A DNA stretch of 64,000 nucleotides from Angiostrongylus vasorum (taxonomy: Eukaryota > Nematoda > Chromadorea > Rhabditida > Metastrongylidae). Every line of letters starts with the position of its first letter. Within the stretch, counting starts at the first letter, position 1. Under the pieces are notes generated by a model. That model saw only the letters and a list, made by a program, of their open reading frames with translations. It was not told the origin of the DNA and searched no databases. This document shows positions 9,826 to 18,700 of this stretch, in pieces. Both the position numbers and the translations under genes were made by a program. The DNA lies in contig JADANN010000080.1 in NCBI GenBank assembly GCA_018806985.1, forward strand, positions 496,001-560,000. The letters run 5' to 3'.

Positions 9826-10345
9826 AGTCGGTTCCTTCACATATTTTTCCGCATCTCTTTAACTTCTCCCTTTCTTTCCGCTCTTCTGTCTATCTCTCCA
9901 TGTATTTCCCCGTGGACCACATTTAATTCTTGTGTTTGAAAAAAATCTTGTCCATCATTGAGTCATAGTGCCGCTTGCATTTGATGAGGTTGTAAAAGTT
10001 CTCAGAAAAAATTACAATGTTTACTTCGTGCTTTTGAATTTTTTACATTCCACACAAAACCTGCGATCCAGTATAGGGAGCTGAAAATGAAGAAGTAACA
10101 AGTTCTTTGTTAAAAACTATGCTACCCACTGCGCCTTATATTTGTACTTCGACTACAGTTCGATAATTAGTGTACTTCAGTAATTTCTGCAAAGTTTGAT
10201 AAATTTGGAGAAAAAAGCTCACTATATCCCATATCGTAACGACATATGGGAGATCGGATGGTGTACTACTTTCCTGTGCAGGAGAACCAACAAGCGGTAT
10301 GTCACTTGCTTGCATTATTTTACACTCATACACTTAATTACTTGA
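9826..10345. other. No gene recognised
   Basis: AT-rich sequence between the RTE end and a family A repeat. No motif-bearing frame and no repeat found. Confidence 0.5.
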
Positions 10346-10719
10346 TACTTGAAGGGCCCGCCATCACTAGTTGTGCGGGCTTCAGCATAATCGCCATTTT
10401 TCGGAGATTTGCTGATTAAGCCATTGTGGTTCCCTGGAATCCCGAGGACAGCCTGGCCTAAGTCTGCCGCAGGTTGTCATCACTAAAGGCAGTCGCAGCC
10501 CTTGTGGATCAGAGGGAGATTTGCTACTATGGGACTTTGATACCAGCAATGTATTGGGTCCTGGTATTTATTTACTCCTAGCTAGGCTTCCTGATGGAAA
10601 CGCCGGACTCCTTCTCAGCTTGGGAGACCCTGCCGGAGGGTACGTATCTCCCGCTGTACATTGCAGTCCGACACCCAGGAACACCTCCCAGCTACGATGA
10701 GGCGGTAAACTGTTGAGAG
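10346..10719 (-). repeat. SINE-like repeat family A, copy 2
   Basis: Full-length copy in the minus orientation, with tail (CTTGAAGGGCCCGCCATCAC) at the left and head (GAGGCGGTAAAC) at the right. A perfect AT-rich hairpin starts only nine bases beyond its head. Confidence 0.85.
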
Positions 10720-10727
10720 TTGTTGTT

Positions 10728-10742
10728 GATTTTCGGGAACCA

Positions 10743-10790
<48 letters not shown>

Positions 10791-10807
10791 GGTGGTTCCC
10801 GAAAATC
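10728..10807. repeat. 80-bp perfect palindrome with (AT)n centre
   Basis: The left arm GATTTTCGGGAACCACCATA and its exact reverse complement ending at 10807 enclose a TA-dinucleotide tract. It can extrude as a cruciform. It may be a tiny foldback element or an expanded microsatellite hairpin. Confidence 0.85.
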
Positions 10808-10897
10808 TATTTCTATTTAACGACGGCGTAAAGCATCGAGCTATTGCTCATACATAATATGTTGCCGCAAGTATTGGTGTTTACGATATTTACGATT

Positions 10898-11233
10898 CGT
10901 TTTCACATCTACTGTGCGGATCCCACCACTTCTCACATTCGATTCGCTTGCTCGAGTCCGTCATCCACTGAGGTCCTCCAACTTTCACCTGTAGCTTCAG
11001 CTGCTGCTTGAGGATTTCCATTTCATCCTGAATGCCGTAGAATGCTGATCGAGCCTATTCTCACTTGAACTGCGGAGATTGCCGGGCTGGAGCGTTCGCA
11101 ATTGCAGAGCGTGATTTGTTTTTTCCAGAGAAGACTGATGCCAGTTTTCCGAACCCAGAGTAATGAAAGGTTTGGTGAGTCCGGAACGGGATTGAATCAG
11201 CACCATGCTTACCACTACCGCAATGCTATCCGC
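10898..11233 (-). repeat. tRNA-derived SINE family B, copy 1
   Basis: On the minus strand the head (11233 downwards) carries an A-box-like TAGCATTGCGG (11228-11218) and a B-box-like TGATTCAATCCC (about 11199-11188), the internal Pol III promoter spacing of a tRNA-derived SINE. The body follows, and the tail (about 10950-10898) reads TGGGATCCGCACAGTAG, matching the last coding bases of the LINE at 15.6 kb (peptide CWDPH). It is therefore probably a SINE that borrows a LINE 3' end for mobilisation. Confidence 0.68.
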
Positions 11234-11820
11234 TTCTTGAAGTTGAATTATAGTACTTGCACATAAGCAATCTATGAAAACGTCTAAATTGAGCCTACTA
11301 CTCAGTACGTCGTGGTATATTGATGCTCTTAGAGTAACTTGGGTGGACTCTAGCAAGATCTGATTGTCCAGGCAGTGTACTAAGTTTGCATAACTCGCGC
11401 ATTAGAAGCAGGATTTTCATCTAACTTTTAGTGTGAAACCCTTGTTTAAACTATTTGTGAAGAAGAACATGAAACTCGGCATCACCACCCGGTAAAGCCC
11501 CTAGCTGCGATCAACCAATTAACAACTGGAATGCAATTCCCACGTTTGATTGCAATGGGCATAAGTCAAGTAACTCTTTCGTATCAGCAAGTGTGACTTT
11601 TCCGTGAGAAGTGAATCTACGATAACTCGATCGGATAAGACTGATATCAATCCTTTTGATAAAACATTGTGGTTTAACGTCCATTTACACCGCTGTTGTC
11701 TTAACGTATTGTGTGCGTTAGGAGTGCTCATTCATAAAACACCAATTTGTCTTCAAAAAATCAGTTTCGTCTGCAACCAGTGGACTTCAAAATTTGTTCC
11801 TAATGGAAAAAACACTACAG
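11234..11820. other. Upstream region of the kinase gene
   Basis: About 590 bases without a recognised gene or repeat. This is where a promoter for the kinase gene would lie, but I see no element I can name. Confidence 0.4.
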
Positions 11821-11852
11821 AATGGAGAACGCACGAGCTGAGAAAGTGACTA

Positions 11853-12776
11853 ATGCATCGAAGATGGCCGAACAAAAAAGAAAGGAAACTTATGGTGGAT
11901 CGTCTGCCAGCAGTAGATGATGATATTCAAGGCGATGAAAAGAAGTACAAACTGAAAAAAAGTGCTTGGAGAGGGTGGATATGGGACTGTGTTCCTCAGC
12001 CAGGATGGCGAAAGGTGAGATTTCTACTTTATTCACAGCAATCATAACTCACATAGATTCCTCTGCATGTTGGAACGGCCAAACCAGCTGGAGCTGAAAG
12101 TCACAGCTCGCATCGTCTTCTCCTCTAAACATGACATTCTCTCTTCTGTGGACATTTATTGGTTTTAAACCTTTTAAAAATAAGCATATCGAAAACGTAT
12201 GAGTTCTTTTGAAAGGCCACCCATCCAGATTTCCTTGTGGAAATTAAAGGCATAGGAATATTGTGCCAATTTATTGAAGTGACCTATTCTTCATTTCATC
12301 AGTCACCAAATAATGAACCTACCTTAATTATATGGGCAGACTTTCATAAAGTGGTTTATAACGAATATCAGTATATGACGCAAATATCAGTTTAGCTGCT
12401 ATCGCCTTATTTTAAGCCAACGAAAACGCACGGATTACTGTACTTTGCATACGGTGTTTTTATTTAGATCGGTGGCAGTGAAAACGGAAAAGTTCAGCAA
12501 GTCGATGCTACACATCGATGTGGGAGTGCTGAAGGCGGCCAAAGCAGCGAAGGCAAGGCACTTCTGTGAACTAATAGACTATGTGAGTACGACGTATATT
12601 CTTAAGTGACACGGCAAGTAAAAATTTACTCGCCTTTCAGGGGATCGAATAAGCCGGGTTACGTCTATATGGTGATGACGTTGCTCTACAAGGATTTGTA
12701 CAAGCTGAGAAATGAAATGCCAGACAAACGCTTCACCATCAGCACGTCGATTAGAGTTTCAATGCAATCACTGAGG
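11853..12776 (+). CDS. Kinase exons 1-3 (N-lobe and hinge)
   Basis: Exon 1 (11853-12014) reads KLMVDRLPAVDDDIQGDEKK and then, after one surplus A in the A7 run at 11955-11961, KVLGEGGYGTVFLSQDGE; donor AAAG/GTGAGA. Exon 2 (12468-12582) gives RSVAVKTEKFSKSMLH and ends in HFCELIDY; acceptor TTTAG, donor GTGAGT. The next intron is only 58 bases. Exon 3 (12641-12776) has one surplus G at the acceptor (GGG at 12641-12643) and then GSNKPGYVYMVMTLLYKDLY, the hinge region, ending in MQSLR before donor GTTGGA. The N-lobe is complete with ATP loop and catalytic Lys. Confidence 0.85.
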
Positions 12777-15700
12777 GTTGGATGATCACATTTGTGTTTA
12801 ACACTTACAGCTAGACTCCAACTCTCGTTAGCTAAGGGTTGCGACGAGGCCCAATTTCGGCATTACAGGCATTTCTTGTAACTAGAACAGTTCAAAAGTT
12901 GGGGAATTGAAAAACTCGAATGGGACTATTTACACTGCTTTGCTAAAGTTGTAAAATGCCATTTTGGTTTGAGTTCCAAGTTTTCAAGCAATCAAAGAAA
13001 GAATTAAAGCCTTAGAATATTAAGCATAATTGGACGAACACTGACGATACATTCGTTTCCAATGTCGTTTCGAGCTTAACGAAGTCCCGCTGCACCAATG
13101 TTCGCTTTCTCGTGGAAATGAGACCCCTCATGAAAAAACAGAAACCGTCTGTGGGACCAAGAAAATCAGAAGATCACTTCTATAGAATAGGAAAACGTGC
13201 GCATTATTGTTAAGGACTGTGGATTGCAGTAGCTTTTTCAATTAACAAAATTCACCGCGTTTGTTCAAAACAGAGAGCCCTGATTTGTTTTCGACCAAAC
13301 GTGCATTGTCATAAGACCGTTGAATGAAAATAAGTAGAACCCACAGCCCATTGCCAAGAAATACAAATTTTGCCATTAATCCAAGGTAAAATTCACACTT
13401 TCTCGATCCATAGACTGCTTCATTTTCTTCTTCGGGATCGTATTTCGAATGATGAAACGACTGAAGAAACGAGATTTCATCCAACAAGACACGAACGTGT
13501 CATCAATTTGAGTGGTTATAACGCTTGCGCGAATTTTCACGCTACGTTTCAAACCTTTTGAGATATAAGGATGAAAAGACTAACTAATTGAACACTGATC
13601 ATTCTTTCAACGAAGCTGAGATATTTGCAAAACTCTGGACCGCAGGTGCCTATGGTGAGGAACGAACGCGCTATTGTCCTTTCCGAGGAGTAATGCGTTC
13701 ACCACCACACCATGCGAGTCCTTAGTTTCGCTTGTCTCTCATCTAGTTCTATCGATCTTTTTGCTATCAGCAATCACCCGTCAACGGGATTGATCTGGGG
13801 AGCCCAAATAGGAATTGAACCCAGTTAAGCTGAGGCTATAGTTATATTCGTTGAAGTTATATTTCGTAATATACCCTGCCATCAAAAAAGAGTAGGCAGT
13901 AAGTAAAAAGGTTAAAATTGTGATTATAACTATAGCCTCAGCTTAACTGGGTTCAATGCCTATTTGGGCTCACCAGATCAATCCCGTTGACGGGTGATTG
14001 CTGATGGCAAAAGATCAATAGAACTAGCTGAGAGACAGGCGAAACGAAGGACCCGCATGGTGTGGTGGTGAGCGCGCTACCCCCGGAAAGGACAATAGCT
14101 CGTTCGTTCCCCACCATAGGCACCTGCGGTCCAAAGTTTTGCAAATATCTCAGCTTCGTTGAAGTTATATTTCGCAATTCTGGGCAGTGCTTGAAATACC
14201 ATCGTTGTGAATTGTTTAAAACTGTGAGGTCGAAATACTTTCCGTCGTATACAAGTTAGGTTGAACTCACAACGGCCGCTCTAACTGCCTGCAGCATATG
14301 GCTTGGACTCAATTCATGTCTGATTCTGATATGTAACCAAACGCAGTGATGTGACGGTGCTCGATAAATCACTCACTATGACTTCTGTGCATTACGACGG
14401 AAGTTAGAGTTTCTTCACACATTTGCGAAAGCACTCACCTTCCGAGCAGAGGCAGCGAAAACAGTTGTCATTAGCAACACTGGCCGTCTTCTTTCGTTTG
14501 TAGGAAAGGGACAAAATCGCCGAGAGGCTTAAGGGATAAGAACCGACTTTCTCAATAAGAGCTCCTACTGGTATTTCAAAGTGTAGCAAACACTTTTCAC
14601 GGCTAAAATTTGCAAGAACAACTTAGAATAAATTCGAAAATATAGCGAAAAAAAGTCTATGGAACAAAAGAAACGGTAGAAAAAAGTGAGGATAAACGAA
14701 TCATAATGGCACGGATGTGTTAGGTAGCAAAATTATAATTAAGGCCATAGAGGAGCTTCATAAACTCGGCTACATTTCACGTGACATAAAACCTTCAAAT
14801 TTCGCTCCTGGGCATCGCTGCAACAGGCAGTCCAAAATCATCTTCCTGTACGACTTTGGTTTATCAAAGAGGTATATTGACAAGGTGAGTTGAAAAGTCA
14901 TGAAAGGTGATGAGTCGACGAATACGAATCTTTAATTTGTTGTAATATGGCGTTATTTCGTGCACTAGCCTAAAGTTTTGGGAAAACACCTACTGCATTC
15001 TCAGACACCACCATTACCAGAAGCAGCTAAATTTCGAGGTGAACAGAAGCGAACAGCTAGAATTAAGATGACAGAAATAGTGTAAATAAGGGTGTCGTTG
15101 TGCACGTTGTATTACTTAAATAATAATATTAGAATGTTACCAGAATTTGTGAAGAAGTGACGCCAGTAACTCCTGCAAGGGCCGTCTCTTTGAGCATTTC
15201 CATTTTGAAATCACCGGTGTGATTGAAAATTTCGTAGCTGCACCAACTTCCTGTCGTCTGTGAAGTTCTCGTATATGCATAAATAAATATATATATATAT
15301 ATATAAATATTCGCCTTGAAGTCATTCATCTATTTTCGTACGAAAGCGCACTCACACAGTGCAAGTCGTCTTTGGAGAAGGATGGCATCGACACAGCTTT
15401 CGGGAGGACGTATAGCATTAGATCGAACGAAAAAAGCAAGTAGTTCCAATCCTCTAAGTTTTCGAGTTTTGTAATCTCAATTATTGGCATAAATAAATTC
15501 GAGGATCTGAATACCCTTCTCGTCGCCGATCTCCATGTTAGAACCAGCTGCACATTCCTATCTATCCAGTTCATTTTTATTAAAATGGAAATTCAAAAGC
15601 CGCGAAAAGAAGATCCGCTTACTTACTTACTTAATTGGATACTTGGATGGCCCGCCTTCACAGGTTGTGCGGATCCCAGCACATTTTCCATTCGTTTCTT

Positions 15701-18700
15701 TCCCTCACAATAGTCGTCGATGGTGGTGGCTTCATTCGAGCATTGTGGCGCGTGCGAGTCTCATACCGTGATCTGTAAGGTAACTGCAGCTGCGGGTACA
15801 GTTGATTAAAGTTGTTTAAGATCACGTCCGCCCAAAGTATAGGTAGCCGTCCTGAAGGACGTTTGCACTCTCGTGGAGTCAACTCTACATTCTTTTCGTC
15901 CATCTGTCGTCTGTTCTTCTTATTATGTGACCCGGCCCATCTATGTTTCGCTATCGATGTCTATTCTTCTGAATCTCGAAGATTGACAGATTTCGAAGAC
16001 CAGAGATTCGCATTCCAGCTAGATATTGAGAGTACCGGTTATACCTAAGAAGACACCGCTCAAGCGCTCTGTGAGTAGTGCGGAGTATTCTTGTCGTGGT
16101 TGAAGTATCAACCCACGTCTCTGCAGCATAACAGAGCGCTGGGAGGACCGTAGAATCGAAGAGATAAGCACGCGTTTTCGGGTACTTCAGTAGGTCGGTG
16201 GCTTCTTTGAGAGGCCCGAATGCAGCAAAAAGCTGCTCTGCTCTCCTTCTTCTGTCTATTTCCTCCTTCATCTTGTTTTCCATGTTCATTGATCGCCCAG
16301 GGTATATGTACGAGGTGGTCTCTGCAATGAGAGAGCCATCCAATCCAATTTTTTCGCCATCACACCATAGGGTTTTTCATGAACTGGGTCTTCTTTCAAT
16401 TTATGCACAGTCCGATCTTTTTTACTGCCTCGTTAACCTCGTTGATCATCATCTCTGCTTCGCTAGTACTTCTTGAGAAGATGATGACGTCGTCGGCAAA
16501 ACGAAGGTTTGATAGGAATATTCCATCAATAGGTACGCCTTTCTCATCCCAATCGAGTGTCTTCATTATCCACTGCAGTGCGGCACTAAACAGCTTTAGC
16601 GATATTGTGTAGCCCTGTCAAACCCCTTTTCCTGTGGGTATGTAAGAGGTCGATGGAAAAGCTGTGTTTTCGTAATGCAGTTCCGATAACAATCGCACAG
16701 AGTTCTAATGTAGGACGGGTCCACTCCATGGTCGATGAGCGCTGATAGGATTGCATTCGTTTCGACACTGTCAAACGCTTTTTCATAGTCGACAAAGGTT
16801 AGGACTATAGGCAGGTGGTATTCCCGAAATACTCGATAACCCTGGACACAGTTTGGGTGTGGTCCATGGAACAAAATCCTTGTCGAAATCCTGCTTGCTC
16901 CACTGGTTGGGGCTCATCCAATATTTTTTGATATGGGTGGGATATAACCTTCTTGAGCAGCTTGTAGAGTATACTCAACAAGCATATCGACGATAGTTAC
17001 GAACATACCTTCCGTCATCTTTCTTGGGCAGGATGACCGTGCGCGACGTCTTCCACTGGTCTATGATTTTTTTCCTTTTTGAAGGTAAGCTGTCATGTGG
17101 TTTGCGAGAAATACATGTAAATTGTTGCTTCCAGCTCTAGGGAATTCTGCACTGGTATCACCGGGTCCTGGAGCTGTGCCACTTTTCATCCTTTTTATAA
17201 CAACTCGAACCTTCGATGGAAGAATTCCAGATGGTTTTTTCGCCAGCGAGGGATATGGGGGATCAGGGACGGCAATCATGGAACGGAAAAACTTGGTGTA
17301 GAACGTTTCCGTTGTTAATTCCATATCACGGCGGGAATTTTTGGCGATCCCATCTTCGTTCATCAGGGCTGACAGCAAAACATTATAGTCACACAGTTCC
17401 CGACGACGTTCTTTAGACTGCTTCTTTTCTCTGCTGCTTCCAGTGGTTTCTTGTGTCTGTACCAATGTAGGTCTTCCTAAAAGCTCTTCTGCATCTGGCA
17501 TTTATAACTAGCTGTGTTAAAAAGTGTTGCAGTAGGATCAAGCTTCAGTTTCGTTCTCTTTTCGAGTAACTCCTTAGTAGTGATGGAGATGCGATCCGAT
17601 CTTCTTGCTTGGGGAACTGAAGCGAATTCGGCACTGCTTTTCATTCCACCGACAAGCAGCTCGTTGTCTTCGATCGGACCTTCTTTAATCTGCTAGTCAC
17701 TTTTGGAAAAGAGTTCGTTCAGAATTTCTCGTCTTGTAGAGCTAAACTTTTTTCCTCGTGGTCGATGAAGAGAGTTCCTTTCCAGCTTGTGGCTGAATCG
17801 AATCTTCGCGCGAAGAAGGCGGTGATTGGAACCAGCACAGAATGACGGGACTACCGATGTGTCAAGTAGGCACCATCTTCTGTTTATCAGAATATGGTCG
17901 ATCTCCGCATGAGTCATGCCGTTGGGAGACTCCCATGTCCAGTGGCGGTTTCTTTCTTCTGGAAAAACGAGTTCCATGGAAGAGACATGCTGCAGAGAAG
18001 AGTCCTGCAAGACGGCTTCCATTCTCATTTTTATTCTTTCAATCCAAAATTTCCGATCGTGTATTCGCTCTTGTTGGCCTTTCCTGTTCTGGCGTTGAAG
18101 TCTCCGACAACAAATTTATGACATGCTTTATCATTGTGGATAACTTCGTTCAACTGATAGTAGAACAGAATTGATATTGTAGTCTTCCCTATGACACCTC
18201 AGTTGAAGACGGAGGACCGCTATGCAAAGGGAAAGGATCTCGTTTGGATCGTCGAGATGGAGAATGGATGGGTGGACGATAAGGGCTACGCTGCTGTCAT
18301 TTCGTGATTGGACCTTTTCCCCACAGGTGGCAAGGGTCTCATTATTTAGATAACATTTGTCGGTCTTCTTGGTTTTTGTTTCTTGAACTGCGATCGGATG
18401 AGATTTGATGCGACCAGCGGCTACGCGAAGGGCGTGATGATCGGCGTCTGTGGAGAGTGTTCTGGCATTATACGTGCACAGTAAGAAACAATCTCCATGG
18501 TGTGTCAAGCGTTCTTTCGCTTAATTAGGCAAAGCAATAATATTTTGCTGGTAAACTATCCATTATCCTGCTTATTATCCGTATTCAGCTGTCTGCTGAA
18601 CCACCTGTCGTCTAGTTGATGGTCGAGTGCTCGAGCTGGCCCCAGTAAATTTTCGATCTCTCTTCATCGTGTTCGAAAGAATCCCTAGTGGAATATGCTC

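Larger units (their letters stand above)
15619..18530 (-). mobile_element. Non-LTR retrotransposon (endonuclease + RT), antisense in kinase intron
   Basis: Almost complete element of an RTE-like type common in strongylid worms. From about 18510 downwards on the minus strand: endonuclease start (CFLLCTYNARTLSTDADHHA), endonuclease end (RHWTWESPNGMTHAEIDHIL, then SNHRLLRAKI), RT entry (VIKRMKSGTAPGPGDTSAEF), motif A (LTFVDYEKAFDS), motif C (FADDVIIFS, FADD at 16500-16489), the C-terminal block (YPGRSMNMENKMKEEIDRRR, PALCYAAETW), and the terminus ending RERNEWKMCWDPHNL and stop near 15667. The 3' end continues CCATCCAAGTATCCAATTAAG and finishes in GTAAGTAAGTAAG, a short tandem tail instead of poly(A), as RTE elements have. 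Several frameshifts make it non-functional as read. It lies inside the intron between kinase exons 4 and 5, in the opposite direction. Confidence 0.88.
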
